This document shows, piece after piece, positions 33,486 through 45,963 of a stretch of 64,000 bases of DNA. Every line of letters begins with the position of its first letter. Positions within the stretch are counted from its first letter, which is position 1. The stretch is from Astrocystis sublimbata (lineage: Eukaryota; Ascomycota; Sordariomycetes; Xylariales; Xylariaceae): the NCBI GenBank assembly GCA_022453515.1, contig JAJNNY010000008.1, forward strand, positions 744,001 through 808,000. The letters are read 5' to 3'. A program made the translations under genes and the position numbers. Under the pieces are notes generated by a model, which saw only the letters and a program-made list of their open reading frames with translations, was not told where the DNA came from and made no database searches.

Positions 33486-35825
33486 TTATGATTGAGCTTC
33501 GTCACTCAGCGCGTCGGGGATCGTGAGCGACAATCGTTGGCTTTGGCCGCGATCTTTGGCCTGCTCTGCCATCTCGTCTCCCAAATGGCTGTGAGCCTCT
33601 GCCGAATTCTCTTCGAGCTGGCTATGGTTCTCTTGGTGCGGAACCACAGCCTCGACGGTGGGAGGCGGGGCCGGGGTAGATGGTTCTGGGGTCGACGCAG
33701 ACTTTTCTCGTATGGTCGTATCCGATGGAGATGTTGCGTCACTCAGAGCAGACACTCCAGAGTCCTTCGCGGTATCAGCTTGCCCCAGCGACCGTGGTAC
33801 TTCATTGCTGTTGCGCGTCGTTTTCTCGGCGGGTTGCGGGTGGCTTTCCCGAGCTGGCACTACACCACCTCCGATGCGGCTCCAAAACATCTGATCCCGC
33901 AACCTCACACTTTCTTCCCAAGCCGCACGCTCCGAATCAGTACTGTCTGCGCGCCAGTGGCCATCTCTCACCATTCGCAGAAAGCCTAGGAAATCGCACG
34001 TGGAGCGGACACGTGAAAGGCAGTACTGGCAAAGGGGATATCGTTGGGCCGAGTCTGATTCGCTTGTCCGGAAACGATGATTACGTAGGTGCGTTTCATC
34101 CTTTCGCGCTTCACCGCAGAGCGAACACGGATGATGCTGGGGTTTACTGATGGACGTAAAAGGGGTACTCGAAGGTATCGGCTCCACGACCAGCGTCCCT
34201 TCTGTCATGGCGCTCAGTACAGACCGCCGAGCCAGCCAGGACAGTCCCGGTGCGATGTCGAGACGTAGCGTTGGCTCGATGTCTTCGGCTAGAGCCCTCT
34301 TGTAGAATTTGGTTTCTTTCAGAGGGGGCAGAGGTGTGGAAGGAGCCGCAGATGCGTTGCTGATAGCCGAGGCAGGGGTATTGGGTGACTGAGGGGATAC
34401 AGTCGTCGATGTAGGTGTCCCAACAGCGGACAAAGATGCTGTAGAGGCGTTCGACCCTGCCGATATAGCGGTATTGCCGGTGAAGCTGAGGATTGGAAGA
34501 CCAGTGTAGGAGCCGGAGGAATTCCGAGATGAATATCTCTTGGAAGTCTTGACAAGGGTGAGGAAGTCGTCGTAGGAGGTGAGATCGGTGCGCAGAACAG
34601 GGTGAACCAGATGAGGCAAATTGGTCGGGTACGTAGGCACGAATGCCTCCATAATGCCCGACTGCGAGACTCCCTCGGAAAGTTGCGTATCGTCGTCTTT
34701 TGGGTCGTATTTGCTGAATCCGGGTGACGATGGCGCGGTCCCGCTGTGGTCGTCATGATCGGCTGCCATCTGTTCCATGACCAGTTTGAGCTGCGTAAGC
34801 TGCTCTTGCTGCGACTTCAACAAGCCCTCCGTATCGGCTAACTGGGCCTTGAGTTGTTCGTTTTTCCGCTGCAGGAGGTCTTGTTCTTTCTTGGCGTCTT
34901 CTTTGGCTGTTATCACCATTTTATTGGCCTCCTCAAATAGCGACACAGTCAACGTTTCCAGCTCTTGTTCGATCTTCCTCTTCTCCTTCTCGTTCTCCAC
35001 CCGCTTGAACTTTTCTTCTGCGACAAGGGCAAGTAACCTAGACTTCTCCTCTTCGACCGTCTGTCGTGGAACCCAATCGTCTCTGGAGGACAGATCCTCT
35101 CGTTGTTGCTTGACCAGGGCCTCGAACTCGCGTATCTGATCCCTCGATGCGTCAAGTTCTTGCCGTGTGGCAGAAAGCGTGTCATCGAGAGTGGTCTGGT
35201 GATTTATCGCATTGATGAGCTTTGTGCTCAGCGTAGCCACCTCCTGATCAAGATCGGGGTGGTGCACGGGACTGCCAGCGCCGTCCGCCGGAGACATGGC
35301 CCTCACTCTCGGATCGGGAAGTGTACTGTGATCGGCATCCTCCATTATAGACTGTGACATTATAGACTGCGAAGATGGCATTCGTCTGAGCTCAGAGGGA
35401 GCAAGCGACGCTGGAGAAGCAGGGGTGTTTTGGACGACGACATCGACTACGTTGGACGAAGAGAAGGATTTGGCGGGTGGACGGGAGCGAGGGGAAGGGC
35501 TGGCCAGGGGACTCATGCTCGATAGCGATCTGAAATGGCCTAGAGATGTTCGCTTCCGAGATTCACTCGCCGGTCGGTGCTGCGACCAAGCAGTGATCTG
35601 GGCGAAGCTGCGGGACGGAACACATTTCATTAGCCTACTATTCACTTCTGTTGATTTCTCATGCAACGTCTCTCATGCAATTCTGGGGGGTCATATGACA
35701 GCACTTTCAACACGGCTGTCTACAGCAACAAGCGCACATCAGCCTGCTAGCAGCCGGACGAGGCCGCGCATAATTGGCGCAAAACAAACATGCTGTACGA
35801 CGGTCGGTCACACTTACGAATCCAT
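33486..35825 (-). CDS. SEC2: Sec2-type Rab guanine nucleotide exchange factor
   Basis: Exchange factor that activates the Sec4/Rab8 GTPase on post-Golgi vesicles for polarised exocytosis, important at the hyphal tip. Proposed exons: complement(33486..35607, 35818..35825), 709 residues. The 8-nt first exon encodes MDS and ends at a perfect GTAAGT; the 210-nt intron has a GCTAATG branch about 20 nt before its CAG. A start at 35666 without splicing is the alternative. After a Ser/Pro-rich N-terminus comes a long coiled coil (about residues 120-280) with the Sec2 exchange signature ELETLTVSLFEEANKMV. A Ser/Thr-rich linker follows, then FYKRALAEDIEPTLRLDIAP and a Cys/His-rich module with CSLCGE and CQYC. 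A disordered tail ends the protein. The neighbouring divergent gene is the Rab escort protein. Confidence 0.9.
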
Positions 35826-38800
35826 TTTGACGACTGGTGGACCTAGAGGGTCCAGGAGACGCGATAAGTCGTTGCTACAATTAGGCGAATAAAAGGGACA
35901 TCGGAGAAGGTGTTGCGAGATGTTCGTGAGGACGGGCGGGCAAGCAAAAACCGGGAAGCGATTCTCGGTAGGCGAGCGCTCAAGTCACTCGCTGTGACGT
36001 TGGATGAAGGTGGATGGTGGTGAGACTGACGGGCGCAGACTCTTTGTCTTCAATTCGATATTCGGAGGCGGGCGGCAGTTGGATTCGAATTCGGATTCGG
36101 ATTACGATTTCGGTATTAGATTTTGGGCTTGGGCCCAGTGGGCGTGGCGTGAAGCGTGATGCTTTCGTCGGATCTATGACATTGGCTAATTAAGTGAAGA
36201 CTGAGTTCGTAAGAGACAGCTCGTCTGCTTGTCGGCTAGGATATTAAGCGTCGTGTATGGACGACCGTGAGACGCGAACACGGGCAACTTGGAAGGGTTG
36301 TATGATACAGTAAGAGGTGAGTATGGCAAATGGGAATCGGATATGATAAGGTAAGGCCTGGGACTGGGACTGGGACTGGGAACCTTGAAGACCAACAGCT
36401 TCCTCAGGTAGGTACCGCGCTGCAGTAGGTAAGTGTAAGTGGTGGAGCCGCGCTGGCGGCCGCTAGCGAGATCAGCCAATGAAGCCAGGGTCTGGGCGCC
36501 AGTGAAGGATCAAAGTTAAACGGGCCTGGACAAGAACTGCGCAGGTGCATGGGGGCTTCGGGGCTTGTACCTCTTAACCGCGCAAGTGAGAGGTACCCTG
36601 ACAAGGATCGGCACCAATTGGCGACGATAACATGCATGTCCCTCCACCACGCATACACGCATGTACTTTGGCTGTTACGGTTCACAGAGCACAACATGCC
36701 CACACCAAGTATCTACCTCCTACATAACATCATGCGAATTCAAGTTCGATCGATGACTGTAAACCAGGGGAGAGAATCCTCGGATTACAACTGTCGCGAG
36801 ATGCGCATGTTTGCAGCACAAGCTCAAGTGCTATGTATGACTAACAGACGACTCAATGAATGATGATCTCTGCACACCTGATGATGGCAGTGGCTGACTC
36901 GGCTGGTTGGTGCCCCCATCATAGGTAGGTAGATCTCTGGCCCCCGGGTGAGGCCTTAGCACCTTAGCCCGCTTAGGTCGCGTCCAGGTACTTCCGTTCG
37001 CTTCAAGCGATCGTAACCGGGCCATATTGACCGACTATGATTTGCATGTCGTCATCCTGTCCTCATTCGTCTTAAGTGAGCAAAAAGACAATACAGCGCC
37101 AAGTCCCGCCAGAGTTGTAAGGCTACGCATACGCAGCACATCCAGCGACGTCTTCATTTCCCTTGCCCTGCCCGATCGTACTACCCACGGTGTCAGAAAG
37201 GAACGGTGATACGCATTGTCGAAATAGGTAACCTCAGATGGTGCATACATACATGTATGTTTCGCCAATCCTAGAACCACTATGCGAGTATGAAGTGGCA
37301 GCTGAATCAATGGACTCCATGTACACGAGATTCCTAACCCAACTGAGCCAACACCTGCTATTGTGGTACGCATTGAGTCTAGCGGGTGTCTTGGGGTCTG
37401 TCCAGACGCCGTAATCGTGCCTGGATCCTGCTGGGAGAGCCTAGCCCTTGCGCATCACCACATAAACATAAACAACTTGCAGACAATCGGCTCTGGACCC
37501 TGCTTGCCTTACTTTCGGCCTAACTGTCACTGCCACGCTCCGAGTCGAGGGAGGCCAGACCAGGCTAGCCTCCTCAATCGTCCCAAGTTATTCTGCTGTT
37601 TTCCCCTTTCCATAGAGTAGAAGCTCGAGAGAGAGACGCATTATTCCGGCTCCGGGTCCCTCCTGTCTGCGTGCATGTCGAAGTCACATTTTGGAGTAAT
37701 TGCTGCTATCCCCGGGGTCTCGCACCCTCGCATCCTCGGTCTGCGCTGGGTTTCGCTCCTGGTGACTGTTGTGCTGCACCGCCAGAAAAGAGTACTAAGA
37801 AGTTGAAGATCCCAGCACCCCAGCTGCTTTGTGATACGGCGCAAGGGGGCTAGCTCAAACCCGTTTCCAACTACTGAAATCGGCCGCTACCATAGCTCTG
37901 TTTTTGAGGCTCGTTCAGAAACCCAAGTAGATGATAGCAAAGCAAATGGACAGGCGAGAGGTTCAGTCGATGAGACGGTTGTTACCATGACTCCATGTCT
38001 TGCGTGCGTGACCGTCCGTTCCCTCGTTTTTGACTCCGAACGATGCGGGATGTTACACCACACAAGTAAGACAGGCCTCGCTTACTATGACTATGTCCCT
38101 ATCTTGAGGTCCCTGTCCCGCCTGTTTGGAATTGTCACTGTTCCCCAGGATCTATTTCTGTCGACATGCGTTCTCTTAGCAAAGCGAGATGATGCCTCCT
38201 GAGTAGCAAGCTTTCAACCAACCAGTGCCTTGACAACGTTTCAGAACCACAGCAGACCTCCCTAGACATCACAACTTGATCTTCAAGGTCTTTAAAACAT
38301 CCGGTAACTGCCACATCTTGGCGTCTGATGAGCCACCGCGCTTGCAGTAGTTCAGTCTGGAACCTAAGCAGGAAGACAGGCAATTGCAACTACTTGATGT
38401 CTAACTCATGCTGTAGCTGACCAGAATTTTCGCTTGTGGTAACCCACCGCGATCGCCATCAATACCATCGATAAGTTACCTACCTAGATACATACCTAGA
38501 AGGTAATTGTTCAGGTCCAGGTTGACGATGGTGGCATTGGCAGGCAAAGGGTGTACGGCTGTTTACTTGGGGTCCCCATATATTATTCTTCGATTTTTTT
38601 TTTCGCTTTGCAGTCTGCAACTGTCTGTCGAGAGCGAAGTCTCCCCAGAATTTAAACATTTCACGTGTGCTATGCGTATCCTACGCAGTGTACAGTTTTC
38701 GTATTCTGCTCATACGGGTGCATGACAAGGTGTTTGCTGTTGCTTCACACATTATGTAGCCGTGATAAAAAATGCGTATTGAACCAGGCGAAAAGATGTA

Positions 38801-39295
38801 TCAACCCTTCGAACCATCCTATCAGGCTGCGAGAATCTAGGACAGTAGATACGGGACGACAAATATCGGTCTGCCGCTTGACAGAACGAGACACCTACTG
38901 AAAGGTGCCTCCATTACCGGCGCTACTGTGAGACTTGCAATTGCAACAGCAAAGCGCCAGCTTTTCGTCAAGCGGTGCTTGTTGGGAAGAGAAAGAAGAC
39001 TGCAGCAGAGCCTTGATGAGATAAATTTCAACAACTGGGCAGTGGCTGGTCCGTGCAAAGCCCCCACTTGGTTTAAGATTACCCTGCCCCGCCATCCAAT
39101 TGGGAGCCTGCAACAACCTACATAGGTGACTGTTTTGACCTAGATCGACCCCTACGTAGGTACATCTGCCCGAGCTACGCAAACGCGGTCTTTTATCGGC
39201 CCATGCCCGTACCCACAGTACCACTAAGCTTCTCTTCTCATCACAAATTTGCACCGATTGATTCCAACCTGCAACTTTCACCTGCTCTACTCGAG
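35826..39295. promoter_or_regulatory. 3.5-kb divergent spacer SEC2 / MRS6
   Basis: Long head-to-head intergenic region with no convincing gene. Four CTGGGA units lie at 36358-36381. TAGGTAGGT-type motifs occur near 36409-36417, 36923-36932 and 38476-38504. Two Rab regulators start at its two ends, but no shared operator could be identified by eye. Confidence 0.45.
36358..36381. repeat. CTGGGA tandem repeat, four units
   Basis: Four perfect 6-bp units in the SEC2/MRS6 spacer, about 530 bp upstream of SEC2. Confidence 0.85.
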
Positions 39296-41074
39296 ATGGA
39301 GTCACTCGGCGAAGAGACCTGGGATGCTGTTCTCTGCGGCACAGGTCTCTCGCAATCTCTCCTTGCACTGTAAGCGCTCTGTCCTCCCTGTCTATCGCGT
39401 TTCACCTTGTTGGCACTCGATCTGACTGACCCAGCATGCTCCTCCGATGAAGCGCCCTGTCGAGGTCCAGCAAGCGCATCATCCATATTGATGCGAATGA
39501 CTTCTATGGCGAGCATGAAGCTGCACTGAGTCTCCAAGAGGCTGATGCCTGGGCTCAAGCCCACGCCGGCGAATCTGGTGTTTTCCAGAATGCTCAGATC
39601 TGGATGCATTCCGATGCCGAAGGGCAAGGGTTGTCTTTTCCGAGAGCATACTCTCTGGCCTTGGCTCCGCAGATTATACACACTAGGTCCGAGCTCCTTG
39701 CGCGGCTCGTCTCATCAAAGGCTTATCGACAAGTTGAGTTTCTGGCCGTGGGCTCCTTCTATGTCTACGACACAAGAAATCCCTCCTCTGGCGCAACCTT
39801 GACCCGAATACCCAGTAGTCGTGAGGATGTGTTCTCTGCGCGTGATTTGCCGGCCAAGTCAAAGCGCGCACTGATGAAGTTTCTCAGGCATGTGATAGAC
39901 TACGAATCAGATGAGCAAAAGTCCGCCTGGCAAGACAAAGCTAACAAGCCGCTCTCTGAATATCTGATCAGCGAGTTCAAGCTCGATGAGAGTCTCCAAG
40001 ACAGTATCCTCTCGTTGACTCTTACTCTGGATGGTATGGTTACTGTGAAGGATGGGCTGGCGTCGATTCACCGCCATCTGACTTCGTTTGGGCTTTTCGG
40101 GCCTGGATTCTGCGCTGTGTATCCCAAGTGGGGTGGGTCATCGGAAATTGCCCAGGTAGGGTGCCGCGCTGGAGCAGTCGGTGGCGGCATCTACATGCTC
40201 AATACCCCGGTATCCACGAACACGGATGACAACAGCGGGCAAATATCGCTGACCTTGCCCAATGATGTCGTAATTCGAACCAACGCCTTGGTTTCTTCTC
40301 AGCAAACTCGTTCGCCGACGTCACAAGTGCTGGCAAGACTTGTAGCCGTCCTGAACTCGCCGCTTCAGCAGCTATTTGAGGTCACAGCAGAGGGCACTCC
40401 AACGCCTGCTGTGATAGTCGTTGCGTTTCCTGCAAACTCTCTGCGCCAGCCAATATCGGATGTTCCAGTATATGCCTTCGTGCACTCCAGTGAAACTGGA
40501 GAATGCCCTACAGGTCAGAGTAAGTCACATTCTTTTTCTGCATCCTATCTCTTCATCTGGTGTTATGATGATCAAACCTTTTGAATACTTATCTACATTG
40601 GCTGAGCTTTTGCTTTGACGAAAACAACCTCTGACAAACTGATTGCACCAAACTCTTAACATTTTTTATCTACGAAGCCATGTGTCGCAACGTATATGCT
40701 AATCGGCCTCGCTGTTTACAGGTATCGTTTACTTAACCATGGATGCCAAACCAAAGTCTGCGGAAGTTCTTGAAGTGGCATTGAAAGCTCTATTACAGGC
40801 AATGTCAACAGGTATCGAGAACGGGGTCGAGATTCTCTACAAACTGTTCTACGAGCAGGCAACCAGTGGTCGTGAACCAGTGGTCACGACGCAGGGCACT
40901 TCTACTGTATTTGAATTTCCAGCTCCATCACTTGGCTTGGCATTCAACGATGGTATTCTGAGTGCCGTTCAGGAAGCCTGGAAGGTAGTGACCAAAGGCG
41001 AAGCTTTAGATGACGAGTTCATGAAATTCGAGGACCGTGAGGGCATGGGTGACGATGACGATGTATATGACTGA
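39296..41074 (+). CDS. MRS6: Rab escort protein (geranylgeranyl transferase II component A)
   Basis: Presents newly made Rab GTPases to geranylgeranyl transferase II and delivers the prenylated Rabs to membranes. Proposed CDS join(39296..39369, 39453..40519, 40722..41074), 497 residues, in the range of fungal Mrs6. The N-terminal GDI-type nucleotide-fold motif WDAVLCGTGLSQSLLALALS is joined across the first intron and followed by KRIIHIDANDFYGEHEAALS. The Rab-binding core includes CAVYPKWGGSSEIAQ and GGGIYMLNTP. The tail is acidic (GMGDDDDVYD). The first intron (39370-39452) ends at an unusual GAAG acceptor but has a CTGAC branch and is the only choice that keeps frame. The second intron is 202 nt. 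It is convergent with REC8. Confidence 0.92.
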
Positions 41075-41834
41075 AGGACCTTGGGAATGTCGCTTTGATT
41101 TTAGTTTGTGTATGCACCATTTCCGCCCTAGACGCAATCACAAGTTGGTAGATATAGGTACCATACGAAATGAGTAATGTCTACTTCCACAGAACATAAC
41201 TTGACCTCTAGTGCGAAGTTTGAATACAGTAACCCTTGAAATAAAGCACTATATATGTGAATCCTCCATGAAACAACATATGAACCGTTTAATATTTGTT
41301 TATTATTGATTGATATTGATCTTGTTCGAACCTAGTCTATAGGTTATATGATAATCAGCTATTACGGGACTTAGCAGAGTGTTGACGTAAGGCTTGCGTA
41401 AACATTCTCATTGTTTTTCACACTGCGTGCCAACAAAGTTGCGAATGCACTCAGATTTGAAGCACTATATTGTTGCGTTCGAAATATTAACTACCTAGGT
41501 ATAGTTGCCCAAAGGCCCATCAAGCCAGTACTAGAGCTTGACCAACAGATCGGCTCCTTGAACATTTGCATCCCACTTGCCGTAATTTCGCAGTCGATCC
41601 TCAGAGCAAAAAGATTGTAGTATAGGTTTTTAGTGAACTCGTTCCCAGTGCACATACTTCATCTCATCTTTTCTCTTCCCGACTTGTGTTTCCTTCCAAC
41701 CTAGCCACGTGTTCCATCGTAAAATAAGTTGGTAGCCAGCACGAATTCGCGATGCCGCATAACCACAAAAGCAAATCCTCGATCAGTATATAACGAAATG
41801 TGCCCGTCGTGGTTCCAGGCGTCGCAGGTCTTGC
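41075..41834. other. Convergent 3' spacer MRS6 / REC8
   Basis: AT-rich 760-bp stretch between two convergent genes. Nothing beyond possible 3' processing signals and one CTACCTAGGTA palindrome (about 41491-41501) is seen. Confidence 0.5.
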
Positions 41835-44058
41835 TCAAATATCTCCAGCGTCTGCCTTCACGCCGACCCAGATGGCACCGAAAGCCTGGTGCTCAGCATC
41901 ATCTTGTTCGACGTACATCTTGCCTTTGGTAACGAGGCTCAATGTGTGATAGAAAGCCTGCGCCGCTGTCGATCTTGGTGTGGATCGCGGCACGAACAAG
42001 TCATCAAAGGCCAGCCACCTGCGGTCTATAGTGTAATCTTCATCCTTCCGACGCTCGCCATCTTGAGCCGCGACGTCTCGAATGAAATTCATGAAATTAA
42101 ATCCCTCTCTATCGAGTTGTGCAAGGAGCGCGTTGTTTTGTGTTTGAGTTCCCGAGGCCATGGGATCCGCACCGATATCGTCCCCTTGGAGCATAAGTTC
42201 AGGGTCCTGCATTCCATCGAAAGAGGAGTCTCCTGACCCGAAGCCACCGTCGAAGTGGCCGTCGCTTCCCAAGTCACCCATGGGTGCATCGTCACTGTAA
42301 CGCACGATATCTTGGGGCTGACTCTGCTTTCCCAGAGGACTCGATAGATCGCGGCCCTGCTGGACAGGATTAAGCGCACGGGTAGAGGAGCCAGGTACTG
42401 CCGATGATCCCCGGTTCCAAGGCAGCATCGTGGAAGATAAGTGGTCGGACATAGGGTGCTCAGCCTCTCTGCCAACCTCCTGGAGGTTGTCATCAGCAAA
42501 AGTGTCATTGATGGCCATGAAATCATCTGCCTGAGATCCCCTGGCCCGCTCCTTCTCTTCTCCGTTATCCATTAGTCTGGGTCTGACGCGCCGCTCATCC
42601 TCCGGCTCGTCCTCTTCGTTTACTTCTGATATTCCACGGCGCCTTCCACGTGCCTTCTTCACAACTTCAATTCTAGTGACAGCCGTAAATAATGCATCGC
42701 CAGAGAAGTCAATAGCTAGAGGGTGTACTAGCCCTGGTACACCGATGCTCTGTCCGATATTTCCAATCCCAAGGCCGAAAGTAAGCAGCATTGCGTTGTT
42801 TCTCGCCCAGCCAACAGAAGCGAATCCCCTTGGACGACCACCACAAACTTCCAGATAACCTGTCTGCCAATCACGAATGGCATTTCGCGGAACTTGGGTT
42901 TTTTCGTCGATGCGAACCTTTCTTCTTCCTCGTCGAGGGGGTGCATGTGCGGCACGAAGCTCCTCGTCCTGCAAGGGTAGATGCACTTGGCGTTCTCGGA
43001 AGGACTTTGCTTCTGCTACTGGGGCCGTGTTTTCCTGCATGATAACGTCGCCTTGGTCGTCAAATACGGGTTGTTCATCCAGTTGCGCCGCATCGGCTAG
43101 CTCACTATCATCTCCTCGGATACGTGGTAGGGGAGGAAGCTGGGGTTCCTCTTCCAGCGCCAGCGGCCCTGCCGATTCAACGATATTCCCATTTTCATCG
43201 ATTTCAAGACCCCAATCGCCGTGTGTACCGAATATATCGTCACCTTCTTGGTGTGAAATGAGCCGTTCGTCATCGTGCTTCTGTGCTGAATTCACTCCCC
43301 CGAGCCCAAAAGGAGATCCACGGTGACCCGAGGAACCTGAATCATCAATGTCAAGCTGGATGGCAAATCCTTCTCCGGGACTTCCAAAGCTTGAAGGTTG
43401 AGAGCCTTGGGGAGACATCTGAGACGACGTCTTCTGGCTACGTGATTGACTGCTGACAAGGGCTTCGAGCTCGAATTTCGGCAGCGGCATCCTGGGATCG
43501 AATGCTGGATCATTCAGGATGAGGATGTCCTCACGCCTTCCAAATGTCAGCTCGATCCCTTTCAATCATGGGGCAGATGCTGACCTTGTCTTTCCTGCTT
43601 CTGGATCTAGTTGGTTGCCAGAGAAAGTAGTGAGGAAAATTCTCATTTGATCCTGAATCTTTTTGGCATCGGTGACAAGGTAGGTGCATTGCTGATTATA
43701 CACGCGCGCAACGCCGTACAGAAGATTGCCTTGAAGCCGCAATGCGATGGGCGCTCCAGGCTCCAGGATCTTCCCGCATGCTCTTTGCACGTCAACTTCT
43801 TGTATGGCCTTGCGACCTACCTTCCTTGTGCCCGACCTGTTACCGATGGTTGCAACGAGCCTAGCACACATCAGCGGCAGGTCTCATAAGTAGGTAGCCG
43901 CGCTTCCTGCCACCAGCGCAGGAAGTGACAGGTATTCTCTAGCTTACCAAACGGTGGCAACGCCATATTGGCGGCTCGTCAGTACTAAGTGCACAGGTCA
44001 GTTTATGGGTCCAGGTTTTGAGGCGTCAGTGACACATACTCTCGTGACTGTAGAACAT
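41835..44058 (-). CDS. REC8: Rec8-type meiotic cohesin kleisin
   Basis: Meiosis-specific alpha-kleisin that closes the Smc1-Smc3 ring and holds sister chromatids until cleaved by separase. Proposed exons: complement(41835..43536, 43585..43860, 43948..43984, 44040..44058), 677 residues. The N-terminal Rad21/Rec8 domain reads MFYSHEILTSRQYGVATVW over exons 1-3, then APIALRLQGNLLYGVARVYN. The middle is acidic and Ser-rich, as expected for phosphorylation and separase sites. The C-terminal winged helix that binds Smc1 ends the protein (FYHTLSLVTKGKMYVEQDD). A 48-nt intron (43584-43537, donor GTCAGC, branch GCTGAC, acceptor AAG) contains the only in-frame stop, TGA. Its removal gives KTRREDILILNDPAF, so the gene is intact. 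Rec8 is preferred over mitotic Rad21 because of the N-terminal sequence, with moderate certainty. Confidence 0.87.
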
Positions 44059-45963
44059 GGTGCTTCCAAGCCAGGGCGGCGGCAATGGAGATAGACCATG
44101 AAAATCCCCAAATCGATGCTCCTGGCCCAAAGCATATGCTGAAACCTCGAACGTTAAAGGATACCGCGATACAGCGTTATAACAATGCTCACACGTGCAT
44201 GAAGGAGTGTGTTTCGGGCGAGATGTGACCTGGGAATAATGGTGTAGATGCGGCGGAGGTTGGTCGGCGCAAGCATGTAGGTAGCCGGGTGGGCAATCCG
44301 TTCAAACCACAAATGTGCCGGTGCAGTGGAATGGCTGCCCCGGGCAGGTGGCCTCGTTCAAGGTAGGTAGCAACTTGAAGGTAGCTACCTAAGGTAGGCA
44401 CCCTCGAGCTTTACGAAAAGTGGAAGCAGAAGGCAGGTACAGAGGTACAAGTACTCACAATACGTACCTATTTCAAGGACATGTTACTGAAATTCAGGAA
44501 GGTGCAATGCCTCAATTTCACCTGATGGTGTAGGTAGGTACGAGCAAACATGTTGAAGGCACTTCCCTACCAATAGGTACCTGCCAGGTAACCTGCCTGT
44601 ATATCTCGCCTTCATGTAGGTACCGCATACAGACGAGGTTCAACAAGCCCGCGGCATTTTTCAATATCTGTGAAGCAAAATTAGCAAGCACCACTAGGCT
44701 TATGACAGGAGTCTTCAATAGCCTGAAACATGGCTACGAAGTCATTGGAAAGCAAAAAATTTGGCGCAAGCACCTGGCGTGTTCCAATCCGAACTCGAAC
44801 AAAACAAACGCTAGACGGATGAGACGTCTTTACATCAGTGAGGAGAAAGGAACCAAGTGGTGGTTCTTCATGCTCTGCCTGGCTGTTGAACTACGAGCTA
44901 GACACCTACATCGAGAAAACTGACTCTTTCGAGGGACTTGGGTAAACGACAGCATTTGCCTATAGGCCAAATCGACTTCAATATTCAGACCGTGTGCTCA
45001 AGGGCGGATCTATGTAAATCATCCAATAATTGACCTCTATCAGGTCGAACCGAGCTATTGTGAGTGCCTACCTATCTGCAACTCAGCGAATTTCAGGTCG
45101 TGCAGCCAAACTGGACCAAGCCGAGATCGGCTCTCGACCAAAGACCGATGTCGATACATGTAAATCTATGCAAATATGGTATTTATCACTAGATGACGGT
45201 TAACATAGTCAGTCAGTCATCTATTGCTCGATAAAACAACAACGTTGAGAGTCAGGCAGTGAGTGATCATTCAATAGATTAGGTCTACTTCACCAGTAGC
45301 CCTTCAACTATTCCACAAACAACAGTACATGTAAAAAGCTAATATTGCTCACATAACGTGCTTCCAAATCCAAGTATGTGGCTGTCATGAAGTGATCGCA
45401 TTTAGTTATTACCTTTAATGTTGTGATATATGTTGAAAATATGACCTATCACTTACAAACACATCCAGCATGCAGTTGACGAAAAATGCGGTTGAAAATC
45501 GATTAATCAGCCGAATCGGAGCGGGCCGTTTCCAAGTTCATTTTATGTGCCTATTGTCGGCCGACTGGGAATCCGACCAATTACTGGCGCCCGCTGTTGC
45601 GCAAGAATGTCGCAGGTGCCAAGACGCCCTGATTACGCCGTCATTTTTATTTCTTTGCTACCTCTCCAACAATAAACAAGCTCATACAACAATTCCTAGT
45701 GTCTAGACATCGTCTACCACGAGAACAGTTCCGCATGTGAGAATCTCATCTTCAATATTATTCAGTATCAATCCGACTATCATGTTTTAACAGGACGAAC
45801 GACCTGGCGACTTACCTAAGTGGTAAACCTATCTCAATTTTGGATTATGTATTACACCACCTGAGCATTAGTCAAAACCTTGCGAACCCCCTCCTCAAGT
45901 CGCTGAACCCGCCGCTGTTCTCTCCAGCCCCGGCATAGCCGTTGCTCTTGCATCAGACGCACA
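44059..45963. promoter_or_regulatory. Divergent spacer REC8 / ALO1
   Basis: 1.9 kb with no recognised gene. The stretch 44270-44640 has an unusual density of TAGGTA motifs, including AGGTAGGTAG, GGTAGCTACC and AGGTAGGTACGAG, some in inverted pairs that could form hairpins. A frame at 44702-44923 has no known domain. Confidence 0.5.

Noticed and set aside
41320..41335. GGTTCGAAC on the minus strand as a tRNA B box
   Set aside because: The following bases do not complete the box and no cloverleaf or A box fits around it.
43566..43568. TGA in REC8 read as a nonsense mutation
   Set aside because: It lies inside a 48-nt GT-AG intron with a good branch site, and splicing restores a conserved-looking sequence.
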